Assembly: GCF_001577265.1 (NCBI RefSeq)
Contig: NZ_CP014517.1
Location: forward strand, 487,001 to 551,000
Reading direction: 5' to 3'
DNA length: 64,000 nucleotides
Source of the DNA: Variovorax sp. PAMC 28711
GTDB taxonomy: Bacteria; Pseudomonadota; Gammaproteobacteria; Burkholderiales; Burkholderiaceae_C
The notes under the pieces: generated by a model
What the model was told of the DNA's origin: nothing
The model's input: the letters and a program-made list of their open reading frames with translations, nothing else
Database searches by the model: none
Shown: in pieces, positions 25,429-35,001 of the stretch
Numbering within the stretch: the first letter of the stretch is position 1
Layout: each line of letters opens with the position of its first letter
Program-made: the position numbers and the translations under genes

Positions 25429-26253
25429 TTATTCGGCCCAGACCACCATCCCCGTCCACGCCGTCACCAGCACCACGATGCCGAACGCGATGCGGTACCA
25501 GGCGAAGGGCACGAAGTTGTGGGTGCTGATGTACTTGAGCAGCCAGCGCACGCAAAGCCAAGCGCTCAGGAACGAGAAGACGAGCCCCACCGCGAACATC
25601 GGGATGTCCGCCACCGACAGCAACGCACGTTCCTTGTAGAGGCTGTACACACCGGCCCCGATGAGCGTCGGGATCGCAAGAAAGAAGGAGAAGTCGGTCG
25701 CGGCTTGCCGGCTCAGGCCGAGCAGCATGCCGCCGATGATGGTCGAGCCGCTGCGGCTGGTGCCGGGGATCATCGCGAAGCACTGCACGAGCCCGACCTT
25801 GAGCGCATCCCACGGCGTCATGTCGTCCACATGCTCGACGCGCACGGAGCCGGGCGGCCGCTTTTCGGCCCACAGGATGATGAATCCGCCGATGATGAAC
25901 GTGGTCGCCACCACCACCGGAATGAACAGGTGTTCCTTGATCACCTTGCCGAACAGCAGGCCCAGCACCACCGCCGGCAAAAAGCCGATGACGATGTTGA
26001 GCGCCAGGCGCCGCGCCTTGGGCTGGCGAGGCAGCGCGACGACGGTCGACTTGATCTTTTGCCAGTAGACGAGGATGACCGCGAAGATGGCGCCGGTCTG
26101 GATCGCGATGTCGAAGACCTTGGCCTTGTCGTCGTCGAAGCCGAGCAGCGCGCCGGCCAATATCAAATGACCGGTCGACGAGATCGGCAGAAATTCGGTC
26201 AGGCCCTCGACGATGCCCATGATCGCGGCCTTGACCAACAAAACGATGTCCAC
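25429..26253 (-). CDS. uppP: Undecaprenyl-diphosphatase UppP (BacA)
   Basis: 274 aa integral membrane enzyme that recycles the lipid carrier of cell-wall synthesis and confers bacitracin resistance. The two conserved motifs are present: [20 protein letters not shown] near residue 13 and [10 protein letters not shown] near 168. About eight hydrophobic segments fit the family topology. It is convergent with the hydrolase gene (16-base gap) and codirectional with the racemase gene 62 bases upstream. Confidence 0.95.
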   Translation of the reverse strand: MDIVLLVKAAIMGIVEGLTEFLPISSTGHLILAGALLGFDDDKAKVFDIAIQTGAIFAVILVYWQKIKSTVVALPRQPKARRLALNIVIGFLPAVVLGLLFGKVIKEHLFIPVVVATTFIIGGFIILWAEKRPPGSVRVEHVDDMTPWDALKVGLVQCFAMIPGTSRSGSTIIGGMLLGLSRQAATDFSFFLAIPTLIGAGVYSLYKERALLSVADIPMFAVGLVFSFLSAWLCVRWLLKYISTHNFVPFAWYRIAFGIVVLVTAWTGMVVWAE

Positions 26254-26315
26254 ACACGCTCCTTGCGTAATCAGCAGTGGCGCCGATTATGGCGAGCCGC
26301 GCGGTCAGGCCGCGT

Positions 26316-26957
26316 TCAGGCGAGTCGACGCTTGAGCGCCCGCACCGCGCTGTCGACCGTCGTGAGCACTGGCAGTCCGGTCGCGGCCTCGCATGCTGCG
26401 CGTGCACGCGCCATGCTGAACTGCGCCAACGCGATGCGGGTGCAGCCCTTCGCCCGCAAGGCGATCGCCTGCTCGGCGATGAGCGCGTCGTGCCGCTGCA
26501 CGTCACCGCCGTCGAGCGCCTCGAGCGCACCCACGGCCAACGCGGTGCGAAGCGAAAGTTGCGCCGGGAACTCCGGCGGCATCGACCTGAGGGTGTCCGC
26601 AAAAGTCGCGATCAGGCCGAGCGTGCCCGTGCCGCGCGCCACTTCCTCGATCATCGCTTCGTTGGGCTTTTTCACCGGCAGCGCCGAATGCCGGCGCGCC
26701 ACCGCCTCGATGCACGCACCGAAAGCCGAACAGGTGAAGAGGATCGCGTCGGCACCCGTGTCGACCGCGTACTGCGCAAGGCGCTCGAAGCGCGCGTGCA
26801 TGGCGGCATCGAGCCCTCGACCGCTCCGCGCCAGATCGGCCGACAGGCTGTCGTCCAGCAGGTTCATGCGCTCGGCTTGCGGCCAGTCGCGCGCGAATGC
26901 CTCGTTGATGGGCGCAACCGAATGTGCGAGGGCGTGGATCAGGGCGATGCGGGTCAT
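26316..26957 (-). CDS. Aspartate/glutamate racemase-family protein
   Basis: 213 aa. It has the two-domain Asp/Glu/hydantoin racemase fold with two cofactor-free catalytic cysteine positions in the family. AILFTCSAFGACIEAVA near residue 75 supplies the first Cys. The second site near 180 reads IALAQFSMARARAAC, where the expected Cys appears replaced by Gln or Ser, so activity as a true racemase is doubtful. Start 26957 (MTRIALIHALAHS) is ten bases past the upstream binding-protein stop; an upstream in-frame ATG would overlap that gene. Confidence 0.75.
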   Translation of the reverse strand: MTRIALIHALAHSVAPINEAFARDWPQAERMNLLDDSLSADLARSGRGLDAAMHARFERLAQYAVDTGADAILFTCSAFGACIEAVARRHSALPVKKPNEAMIEEVARGTGTLGLIATFADTLRSMPPEFPAQLSLRTALAVGALEALDGGDVQRHDALIAEQAIALRAKGCTRIALAQFSMARARAACEAATGLPVLTTVDSAVRALKRRLA

Positions 26958-26967
26958 GCAGTCGGGT

Positions 26968-27879
26968 TCAGATGCCTTTGGAGGAAGGATTGGCGAAGCC
27001 TTCCTTCGTTTCGGCATTCAGCGGGTAGTTGATGTTGATGTTCTTCGGCGGGATCGGCGACATGAACCATCGCGTGTAGAGCCGTTCCATCTCGCCGGAC
27101 TTCATCATCCCACCGACCACGCGGTCGACCAGCGCCTTGAAGGCCGGATCGTCCTTGCGGAACATGAGCGACTGGTTTTCAGTGCGCAGGCTCTCACCGG
27201 TAATGACGAAATCCTTCGGATTCTTCGCATTGGCGATCTGCCCCGCCAGCAGGATGTCGTCCAGCACGAAGGCCTGAGCGCGGCCATTCTCCACCAGCAG
27301 GAACGAATCGGTGTGGTCCTTGCCGGCGAGGTTGTTCACGTCGAGGTTGCGGCCCTTGTCGGCATCGCGCAGCAGCCGGAATGAAGTGGTGCCTGTGGTC
27401 GTCACCACCGTCTTGCCCTGCAGGTCGGCGATGCTGCGGATGCCCGAGTCGGCCTTCACCAGCATGCGCACGTTGTAGCGAAAGATGTCCGGCGAGAACG
27501 CGACCTGCTTCTGCCGCTCGACCAGATTGGTGGTCGACCCGCATTCGATGTCGACCGTGCCGTTGACTACCAGCGGAATGCGATTGGCCGAGGTGACAGC
27601 CTGATACTTCACCTCGATCAGCGGCAGCTTCAGTTCGTCGCGCGCGGCTTCGATGATGCGCTTGCAGATGTCCAGGCTGTAGCCCACGGGCTTCACGCTG
27701 CCGTCGAGATACGAGAAGCCGAACGACGACTCGCGATAACCCACGGTGATGGCCCCGGTGGCCTTGATCCTCGCGAGCGTGCTCGTGTCCTGCGCTTGCG
27801 CGGCAGTCAATGGCACCAGCGCGATGGCCGCCAGCAGGGCTGCGGTTCGTGTGAAATTCGACAGGCAGGGCAAAGCCAT
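26968..27879 (-). CDS. Amino-acid ABC transporter substrate-binding protein
   Basis: 303 aa. A cleavable signal peptide (residues 1-29, ending AAQAQ) leads to a family-3 periplasmic binding protein like GltI: IKATGAITVGYRESSFGFSY near residue 38, IECGSTTNLVERQKQVAFSP near 112 and GKTVVTTTGTTSFRLLRD near 150. The glutamate/aspartate group is the closest match. No permease or ATPase gene is in the window, so it must share one elsewhere. It lies between aminotransferase and racemase genes, suggesting one operon for an acidic or modified amino acid. Confidence 0.85.
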   Translation of the reverse strand: MALPCLSNFTRTAALLAAIALVPLTAAQAQDTSTLARIKATGAITVGYRESSFGFSYLDGSVKPVGYSLDICKRIIEAARDELKLPLIEVKYQAVTSANRIPLVVNGTVDIECGSTTNLVERQKQVAFSPDIFRYNVRMLVKADSGIRSIADLQGKTVVTTTGTTSFRLLRDADKGRNLDVNNLAGKDHTDSFLLVENGRAQAFVLDDILLAGQIANAKNPKDFVITGESLRTENQSLMFRKDDPAFKALVDRVVGGMMKSGEMERLYTRWFMSPIPPKNININYPLNAETKEGFANPSSKGI

Positions 27880-27937
27880 GGAGACACTCCTCAGGAGTTG
27901 AACAAAGAAAGAAAAGAACCGGAGACGTAAACGAAGG

Positions 27938-29281
27938 TCAGGTCACGGCGCGCGTGACCGCCTCGATGGACTCGGCCATCAGGGTCGCGATCGTCTGCAG
28001 ATCGCCGCGTGTCGCAATGAAAGGCGGCGCCAGCAGGACGTGGTCGCCCTGCAGGCCGTCGACGGTGCCGCCGAACGGGTAGCACAGGAGGCCGCGCGTC
28101 ATCGCGTCCTGCTTGATCCGCGCATTCACCTTCTGCGCCGGATCGAACGGCGTCTTGCTGGCGCGGTCGGCCACCAGTTCGAGTCCACGGAAGAATCCGC
28201 GGCCGCGAATGTCGCCGACGTGAGGGTGTGCACCCAGCGCTTCGCGCAGCATCGCATCGAAGACTTCGCCGTCGTCGCGCACCTTGTCGAGCAGCCCGTC
28301 CCGATGGATGACCTGCTGCACCGCCAGCGCCGCGGCGCACGCCACCGGATGACCGAGATAGGTGTGGCCATGCTGGAAGAACCCGCTGCCTTTCGACATC
28401 GCGTCGACGATCTTCCTTTGCGCGAGCACCGCGCCCACCGGCTGGTAACCGCCACCGAGTCCCTTGGCGATGGTGACGAGGTCGGGCACGACGCCCTCCT
28501 GCTCCGACGCGTAGAGCGTGCCGGTGCGTCCCATGCCGCACATCACCTCGTCCAGGATCAGCAACACACCATATTTGTCGCACACGGCGCGCACCGCCTT
28601 GAAGTAGCCCGGCACCGGCGTCAGCACGCCGGCCGTCGCGCCGCCGACGGTCTCGGCCACGAAGGCGATGACGCTGTCGGCGCCCTGTTGCAGGATCGCC
28701 GCTTCGAGCTCGGCTGCCAGCCGCAGACCGTACGCGACAGGCGTCTCGTCGTCCCGCTGTTCGCGGTACGCATAGCACGGCGCCACATGCGTTGCCGGCA
28801 CCAGGATGGGTGCGAACGGCGCGCGCCGCCATGCATTGCCGCCGACCGCCAGCGCGCCCAGCGTATTGCCGTGGTAGCTCTGCCGCCGCGCGATGAAATG
28901 GGAGCGCTGCGGCTGGCCGATCTCCACAAAGTACTGCCGCGCCATCTTCAGCGCCGATTCGACGGCTTCGGAGCCGCCGCTCACCAGGTAGACATGGCTC
29001 ATGCCTTTCGGTGCGGTACGGATCAGTTCGTCGGCCAGCTGCTCGGCCACCCCGGTCGTGAAGAAACTGGTGTGCGCATAAGGCAGCCGGTCGATCTGCG
29101 CATGCATGGCCGCGAGCACATCGGGGTGCGCGTGGCCGAGCGATGACACCGCAGCGCCCCCGCAGGCATCGAGGTACTCACGACCGTCCGCATCGCGGAT
29201 GGTCATGCCGCTGGCGGCGACAGCCACGGGCGGCGTCCTGCGCAGGTGGCGATGGAAGACGTGTGTCATGGAATTGGGCAT
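27938..29281 (-). CDS. Class III (PLP) aminotransferase
   Basis: 447 aa. PLP-dependent omega-aminotransferase-type enzyme: VSGGSEAVESALKMARQYFV near residue 105, SYHGNTLGALAVGG near 137, FVAETVGGATAGVLTP near 210, LILDEVMCGMGRTG near 243 (PLP Asp) and IAKGLGGGYQPVGAV near 272 (Schiff-base Lys). The amino donor is unknown. An alternative start at 29269 (MTHVF) is possible; neither has a strong ribosome site. It leads the operon with the binding protein and racemase and is divergent from the RpiR regulator. Confidence 0.88.
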   Translation of the reverse strand: MPNSMTHVFHRHLRRTPPVAVAASGMTIRDADGREYLDACGGAAVSSLGHAHPDVLAAMHAQIDRLPYAHTSFFTTGVAEQLADELIRTAPKGMSHVYLVSGGSEAVESALKMARQYFVEIGQPQRSHFIARRQSYHGNTLGALAVGGNAWRRAPFAPILVPATHVAPCYAYREQRDDETPVAYGLRLAAELEAAILQQGADSVIAFVAETVGGATAGVLTPVPGYFKAVRAVCDKYGVLLILDEVMCGMGRTGTLYASEQEGVVPDLVTIAKGLGGGYQPVGAVLAQRKIVDAMSKGSGFFQHGHTYLGHPVACAAALAVQQVIHRDGLLDKVRDDGEVFDAMLREALGAHPHVGDIRGRGFFRGLELVADRASKTPFDPAQKVNARIKQDAMTRGLLCYPFGGTVDGLQGDHVLLAPPFIATRGDLQTIATLMAESIEAVTRAVT

Positions 29282-29288
29282 GTTTCGA

Positions 29289-29375
29289 TTGTTCCGTATT
29301 AATTATTGTCTGGAACATATGCTCCGTCAATCAAAGCTTGAAACACGACTGTTCCGCTCCGGTACATTCGTTCCA
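29289..29375. promoter_or_regulatory. GTTCC repeat cluster between aminotransferase and rpiR genes
   Basis: Four copies of a pentamer occur in the 111-base divergent gap: GTTCC at 29291, its inverse GGAAC at 29312, and GTTCC at 29351 and 29370. Inner context is T/C-G-TTCC-G/A. The first two form an inverted repeat; the last two lie 19 bases apart in front of the regulator. They are plausible sites for the RpiR protein controlling both directions. Confidence 0.5.
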
Positions 29376-29392
29376 GAACCCGGAGAGAAACC

Positions 29393-30262
29393 ATGGCTGT
29401 CAAAGACGAATTGCGCGAACGTTTCGCGGACCTGAGCCCCGCCCTGCAGCAGGTTGCCAAGTACCTGCTCGACCACCCCAACGACATCGTGACGAATTCG
29501 ATGCGCACGATCGGCACGCGCGCCCGCAGCACGCCCGCCACGCTGGTGCGTTTCGCGCAGCACCTCGGCTACCCGGGCTGGCCGCAGCTCAAGGAGGCCG
29601 TGGCCGGCGAGATGGGCCTGGGCAGCACGGAGGCCTACGGCGACCGCGCACGCCAGCTCGTGGGCCGCGTCAAGGACCACACGCTGGTGCATGAGTTGTT
29701 CGACGTCCAGCGCGCCAACCTGGATGTCACGGAACGGCAGAACGTCGATTCGCTGCAGGCCGCCGCTGCGCTGCTGGAGAAAGCTGGCGCAGTGCACGCC
29801 GCCGGTTTTCGCGCCTGCTTTCCGCTCGCCTTCTCTTTCGTCTACGTGTATCGGCTGTTCCGCAGCAGCGTACATCTGGTCGATGGCCAGGGCGGCTCGC
29901 TCGAGATGCAGCAACGCGCGATGGTCAAGGGCGATGCGCTCGTGATCGTGAGCTTTGCGCCTTACTCCCGTGAAGCCCTGCAGGTGACGGAAGCCGCGAA
30001 AGCCGCAGGCTGCCGCATCGTCGCGATCACCGACAGTGCCGCCTCGCCACTGTCGCTGCTGGCCGACGAAACAATCCTGTTCGCGATCCGCAGTCCGTCG
30101 TTCTTTCCGTCGGTCACTTCGGGCTTCGCGGTCACAGAAGCCCTGCTGGAGTTGCTGGCGAGCCGCGCCGGCAAGTCGGTGGTCAAGCGAATCGACCGGT
30201 CCGAGATGCAGCTTTTCGAATCTGGCGCCTACCTGAAGACGCCGGGGCCACGCGGCGGCTGA
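29393..30262 (+). CDS. RpiR-family regulator (HTH plus SIS domain)
   Basis: 289 aa. The N-terminal helix-turn-helix (residues ~1-77) has MRTIGTRARSTPATLVRFAQ. The SIS sugar-isomerase domain (~120-260) has AAGFRACFPLAFSF and VIVSFAPYSREALQVTEAAK near 190 with VAITDSAASPL near 212. SIS domains bind phosphosugars, but RpiR members next to aminotransferases often respond to amino compounds. It is divergent from the aminotransferase operon and probably controls it. Ribosome site GGAGAGA precedes ATG 29393. Confidence 0.9.
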   Translation: MAVKDELRERFADLSPALQQVAKYLLDHPNDIVTNSMRTIGTRARSTPATLVRFAQHLGYPGWPQLKEAVAGEMGLGSTEAYGDRARQLVGRVKDHTLVHELFDVQRANLDVTERQNVDSLQAAAALLEKAGAVHAAGFRACFPLAFSFVYVYRLFRSSVHLVDGQGGSLEMQQRAMVKGDALVIVSFAPYSREALQVTEAAKAAGCRIVAITDSAASPLSLLADETILFAIRSPSFFPSVTSGFAVTEALLELLASRAGKSVVKRIDRSEMQLFESGAYLKTPGPRGG

Positions 30263-30361
30263 TGCGCTTCGCCACCAGTCGACCAGATGCGCCAGGCACC
30301 AGGAGCGCCCATCTTGAAGTTCAAATTCGGAGGTGGCCGAGGGATTGGGTACAGATCCGCG

Positions 30362-31801
30362 CTACGACGCAGGATCGGCCAACCACGCCGCCTGCCAGCC
30401 GCCGCCCAGGCCCTGGATCAGCGTGATCGCGGCGATCTGGCGGTTCACCTGGGTCTGCACCAGCGAGCGACGCGCGTTGAGTGCGGCGGCCTGCGCAGTG
30501 ACCACGTCGGTGTAGCTCACCTGCGCCGAACGGTAGCGGTTGAGCAGCTGCTGCTCGGTCTTGTCGGCCGCGAGCGAGGCTTCGCGGCGCAAGCCCTCTT
30601 GCTGCGCCAGCGTGGCACCGGCGGTGAGCTGATCTTCGACCGACTGGAAGGCGGTGAGCACCGTCTGCCGGTAGCGCGCGACGCTGGCGTCGTACGACGC
30701 TTTGGCCGCATCGACGCCGGCACCGATCGCACCGCCGTCGAACACCACTTGCGCGACCGACAGGCCCAGCGCCCACAGCGTGTTCGACGCGCTGAACAGG
30801 TCGCCCACGCGGCTCGCATTGCTGCCGAGCGACGCGTTCAGGCCGAAGCTCGGGTAGTACGCCGCACGCGCCACCCCGATCTGCGCATTGGCCGAGGCCA
30901 TCGCGCGCTCGGCGGCCGCGATGTCGGGCCGGCGCTGCAGCACGGTCGACGGCACGCCGCTCGGGATGCCCGGCACAGTGGCCGTCCACTCGGCAGCGGC
31001 CAGGCTGAAGTCGGCGGGAGCCACGCCGATGAGCACGGCGATCGCGTGTTCGAGCGTAGTCCGCGTGCGCTGCACGGTCAGCCGGTCGGCGCGCGTGTTG
31101 ATGAGCTGCGTCTGCGCCTGCAGCACGTCGGTCTGCGCGACGATGCCGGCGTCGTAGCGGTTTTTGGTGATCGTGTAGGCGCGCTCGTAGCCGGTGATGG
31201 TTTCGTCGAGCAGGCGCAGTTCGGTGTCGGCCTCGCGCACCGAGAAGTAGTTGATCGCGAGTTCACCGACGGCCGAGAGCCGGGCCGATGCGAGATCGGC
31301 CTCGGTTGCCTGCGCATTGGCCTGCGCGCTGGTAACGGCGTTGCGAAGCCGCCCCCACACGTCGGGCGCCCAGTCGACGCCCAGCGTGGCGGAGAACGCG
31401 TTGCTGGGCGGGGTGTCGGAATTTCGCGCGCCGCTGCGGCGGCCGGTGCCAACGACCGACACCTGCGGGAACAAGGCCGCGCGTTGCTGCCGCACCAATG
31501 CCTGCGCCTGGGCGTAGTTCGCGACCGCAGCGGCGATGTTCTGGTTTGACACCTGTACCCGGCCGGCGAGATCGTCGAGCGTGGCATCGCCAAAGAGCCT
31601 CCACCACTCGCCGCGGTCGAGCGCATCGGCCGGTGCGGCGGGCAACCAGCCGGCGGCAGCCGGCGCTTCTTTCCAGGCGCCCGGCGACACGATGGTGGCC
31701 CGGTCGTAGGTCGGCCCGATCGCGCAGCCGGCCAGCATGGCGGCCAGCAGCAGCACCGGGAGTTGTCGATAGCGAACGGGAATGCGATGGAGGACGGTCA
31801 T
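30362..31801 (-). CDS. Outer-membrane efflux lipoprotein (OprM/NodT family)
   Basis: 479 aa. The signal peptide ends in the lipobox LAGC (Cys26), so it is a lipidated outer-membrane channel. It has the TolC-like repeat: two OEP halves with GLSVAQVVFDGGAIGAGVDA near 355 and LLNRYRSAQVSYTDVVTAQA near 425, and TLGVDWAPDVWGRLRNAV near 140. It overlaps mdtC by four bases and ends the efflux operon. It gives the RND pump an exit duct. Confidence 0.92.
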   Translation of the reverse strand: MTVLHRIPVRYRQLPVLLLAAMLAGCAIGPTYDRATIVSPGAWKEAPAAAGWLPAAPADALDRGEWWRLFGDATLDDLAGRVQVSNQNIAAAVANYAQAQALVRQQRAALFPQVSVVGTGRRSGARNSDTPPSNAFSATLGVDWAPDVWGRLRNAVTSAQANAQATEADLASARLSAVGELAINYFSVREADTELRLLDETITGYERAYTITKNRYDAGIVAQTDVLQAQTQLINTRADRLTVQRTRTTLEHAIAVLIGVAPADFSLAAAEWTATVPGIPSGVPSTVLQRRPDIAAAERAMASANAQIGVARAAYYPSFGLNASLGSNASRVGDLFSASNTLWALGLSVAQVVFDGGAIGAGVDAAKASYDASVARYRQTVLTAFQSVEDQLTAGATLAQQEGLRREASLAADKTEQQLLNRYRSAQVSYTDVVTAQAAALNARRSLVQTQVNRQIAAITLIQGLGGGWQAAWLADPAS

Positions 31802-34800
31802 GCTTGGGCGCCGGCGGCGCGGCTCAGGTGTTTTTCGTTCGAGGTCGGGCGACGCAACTTGTCCATCAGCACATAGACGACGGGTGTGGTCAGCAGCGTG
31901 AGCAGCTGGCTCGCGATGAGTCCGCCGATGATCGCGACACCGAGCGGCTGCCGCAGCTCGGCGCCCTGCCCGAATCCGACGGCGAGCGGCAGTGCACCGA
32001 GCGCGGCGGCCATCGTCGTCATCAGGATCGGGCGGAAGCGCAGCATGCAGGCCTCGCGCACCGCCTCGGCAGCGGAGAGGCCCCGCGCGCGTTCGGCGTC
32101 GAGCGCGAAGTCGATGATCATGATCGCGTTCTTCTTCACGATGCCGATCAGCAGGAACACGCCGATCAGCGCAATGATCGAAAAGTCCATCCGGAACAGC
32201 ATCAACGCCAGCACGGCACCGACGCCCGCGGAAGGCAGCGTGGTGAGCACGGTGATCGGGTGGATCAGGCTCTCGTACAGCACGCCGAGCACGATGTAGA
32301 TCACCACGATCGCCGCGACGATCAGGAACGCCTGTTGCCCTTGCGACGCCTGTGCGCTCGCGGCCGTGCCGCTGAAGCTGCCGCGCACGTTGATCGGCAT
32401 TGCGATATCGGCGGTGGCCTGTTCGATGAGGGTTCGGGCATCGCCGATCGCGACGCCCGGCGCCAGGTCGAACGAAATCGTGCTCGACAGTTCACCGCCG
32501 TCGTGCGAGATCGATGTCGGGATGGCGCGCTCCGACACCTTGGCCAGCGTGCCGAGCGGCACCATCGTGGTGGCGGAGGTGGTGAGCGGCGCGCCGGTCG
32601 AGGCGCCGCGCAGGCCCGGGTTGGCCGAGGTCGTCGTCAACACCGTGCCGCTGGTCGCGGTCGGGTTCGACGGCAGGTACAGGTCGTTCAGCACCACCGG
32701 CCCCTGCGCAAAACGCGGTGCCCACTCCATGATCACGCTGTACTGGTTGAGCTCGTCGTAGATCGTCGCCACCGAGCGCTGGCCGAAGGCGTTGTAGAGC
32801 GAGCTGTCGATCGCGGCGGAGGTGAGGCCCAGCTGCGATGCGCGGTCGCGGTCCACCGTGATGTAGCTCTCCACCCCGTTGTCGGACTGGTCGCTGTCGA
32901 TGTCGGTGAGTTCGGGCCGCTGCTTCATCCGGTCGGTCAGCTTGCCGACCCACAGGCGCAGGTCCTTGATATTGTCGCTCTTGATCGTGTACTGGTAGGT
33001 CGAATTGCTCGACCGGCCGCCCATGCGCAGGTCTTGCACCTGGCCGAGGAACACGCGCAGGCCAGTGAGCCGGTCGAGCTGCGGGCGCAGGCGCGCGATG
33101 ACTTGCGGGCTGGTGACGTCGCGCTGGTTCACCGGCTTCAGGTTCACGAACATGAAGCCGCCGCCGGCCCGGCTGCCGCCCGCGAAGCCGACCACGGTGT
33201 CGACCGCGGGGTCCTTGCGGATGATGTCGACCGCCTCGCGCAACTTGTTGCCCAGCGCTTCGGACGAAATGCTCTGGTCGGCCCGCAGGCCGCCGTTGAG
33301 CTGGCCGTTGTCCTGCTGCGGAAAGAAGCCCTTGGGCACCTTGGTGAACAGGTAGTAGTTGAGGCCGATCACCACCACCAGGATCATCATCACCAGCGCC
33401 TTGCTCGCGAGCGCCCAGTCGAGGCTGCGCTCGTAGCCGCGCAGCGTGAAGTCGTAGCCCGCCTCGGCCCAGCGCACCGGCCAGGCATGGCGCTTCGGCG
33501 GCGTGCCTTCGGGGAGCACGGGCTCGCGGCGCAGCAGCAAGGCGCACATCATCGGCGTGGTGGTGAGCGAGATGACGAGCGAGATCAGCACCGCGGCCGA
33601 CAGCGTGACCGCGAACTCGCGGAACAGCCGGCCCACCTGCCCGTCCATGAACAGCAGCGGAATGAACACCGCCACCAGCGACAGGCTGATCGACAGCACC
33701 GTGAAGCCCACTTCGCGCGCGCCCTGCAGGGCCGCCTCCACGCGGTCCATGCCGGCCTCGATATGGCGCATCGTGTTTTCGAGCACCACGATCGCGTCGT
33801 CCACCACGAAGCCGGTCGCGACGGTTAGGGCCATCAGGCTCAGGTTGTTGAGGCTGAACCCCAGCAGGTACATCACGCCGAAGGTGCCGAGCAGCGACAC
33901 CACGGTGGCCACGGCCGGCACGATGGTGGCGCGCGCGCGGCGCAGGAACAGGCCGACGACAAGCACCACCAGCACGACCGAAATCATCAGCGTGATCTCG
34001 ACCTCGTGCAGCGAAGCGCGAATGGAATTGGTACTGTCGGAGGCGACCTGCAGCTCGATGTCGGGCGGCAGCTGCGCACGCAGTTCGGGCAGCAGCGCGC
34101 GCACGCCGTCGACCGTCTCGATGATGTTGGCGCTCGGCTCGCGCGTGATGAGCACGATGATGGCCGGATCGCCGTTGAAGAGGCCGAGCGTGCGGCGGTT
34201 TTCCACGCCATCCGAGACCGTGGCCACGTCCGACAGCCGCACGGCCGCCTGGTTGCGCCACGCGATGACCATCGAGCGGTATTCGGCTGCACGACGCGCC
34301 GGAGCCGGGGTGTAGATCTGCAGGCGCCGGCCTTCGCCTTCGATCGCGCCCTTGGGCCGGTTCGCGTTGCTCGCCTGGATGGCCGCGCGCACGTCTTCGG
34401 TGCTGATGCCGTACTTGTTGAGCGCGAACGGCAGCAGCTCGACGCGCACCGCCGGCAGCGAGCCGCCGCCGATTTCCACGTCGCCCACGCCGTTCACCTG
34501 CGAAATGCGCTGGCTCACGATGTTCGACACCGCGTCGTAAATCTGCCCCGGCGTCTTGGTCTTGGACGTCAGCGCCAGGATGATGACCGGCGACGACGCG
34601 GGGTTCGCCTTGCGGTAAGTCGGATTGCTCTTGAGCGTGGCCGGCAGGTCGACGCGCGCCGCGTTGATGGCGGCCTGCACCTCGCGCGCTGCGCCGTCGA
34701 TGTTGCGGTTGAGGTCGAATTGCAAGCTCACGCGGGCCGAGCCGGTGGAGCTGTTCGACGTCATCTCGTTGACGCCCGCAATGGTGCCGAGCCGCCGCTC

Positions 34801-35001
34801 CAGCGGCGTCGCCACGCTGCTCGCCATCGTGTCCGGGCTGGCGCCGGGCAGGCTGGCGCTCACCGAGATCGCCGGGTAGTCGACCCTGGGCAGCGGCGCG
34901 ACAGGCAAGACGAAGAACGCGGCAATGCCCGCCAGAGCGATGCCGATGGTCAGCAGGACCGTCGCGATCGGGCGCTCGACGAAGGGACGGGAAAGATTCA
35001 C
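31798..35001 (-). CDS. mdtC: RND multidrug efflux permease, MdtC type
   Basis: 1067 aa. An inner-membrane proton-driven exporter with 12 membrane helices and two large periplasmic loops. Family blocks: [20 protein letters not shown] at the start, [20 protein letters not shown] near 397 (proton-relay Asp pair region), [20 protein letters not shown] near 890 and [20 protein letters not shown] near 940. It is slightly longer than E. coli MdtC, with an extra Thr-rich stretch near 765. In E. coli MdtB and MdtC form a mixed trimer; the partner gene here is frameshifted. It overlaps mdtB and the OprM gene by four bases each. Confidence 0.93.
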   Translation of the reverse strand: MNLSRPFVERPIATVLLTIGIALAGIAAFFVLPVAPLPRVDYPAISVSASLPGASPDTMASSVATPLERRLGTIAGVNEMTSNSSTGSARVSLQFDLNRNIDGAAREVQAAINAARVDLPATLKSNPTYRKANPASSPVIILALTSKTKTPGQIYDAVSNIVSQRISQVNGVGDVEIGGGSLPAVRVELLPFALNKYGISTEDVRAAIQASNANRPKGAIEGEGRRLQIYTPAPARRAAEYRSMVIAWRNQAAVRLSDVATVSDGVENRRTLGLFNGDPAIIVLITREPSANIIETVDGVRALLPELRAQLPPDIELQVASDSTNSIRASLHEVEITLMISVVLVVLVVGLFLRRARATIVPAVATVVSLLGTFGVMYLLGFSLNNLSLMALTVATGFVVDDAIVVLENTMRHIEAGMDRVEAALQGAREVGFTVLSISLSLVAVFIPLLFMDGQVGRLFREFAVTLSAAVLISLVISLTTTPMMCALLLRREPVLPEGTPPKRHAWPVRWAEAGYDFTLRGYERSLDWALASKALVMMILVVVIGLNYYLFTKVPKGFFPQQDNGQLNGGLRADQSISSEALGNKLREAVDIIRKDPAVDTVVGFAGGSRAGGGFMFVNLKPVNQRDVTSPQVIARLRPQLDRLTGLRVFLGQVQDLRMGGRSSNSTYQYTIKSDNIKDLRLWVGKLTDRMKQRPELTDIDSDQSDNGVESYITVDRDRASQLGLTSAAIDSSLYNAFGQRSVATIYDELNQYSVIMEWAPRFAQGPVVLNDLYLPSNPTATSGTVLTTTSANPGLRGASTGAPLTTSATTMVPLGTLAKVSERAIPTSISHDGGELSSTISFDLAPGVAIGDARTLIEQATADIAMPINVRGSFSGTAASAQASQGQQAFLIVAAIVVIYIVLGVLYESLIHPITVLTTLPSAGVGAVLALMLFRMDFSIIALIGVFLLIGIVKKNAIMIIDFALDAERARGLSAAEAVREACMLRFRPILMTTMAAALGALPLAVGFGQGAELRQPLGVAIIGGLIASQLLTLLTTPVVYVLMDKLRRPTSNEKHLSRAAGAQA

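Noticed and set aside
30300..30345. tRNA-Ser-like start (GGTGGCCGAGGG) and T-arm-like TTCAAATTC
   Set aside because: The pieces are in the wrong order, and no acceptor stem or anticodon arm forms around them.
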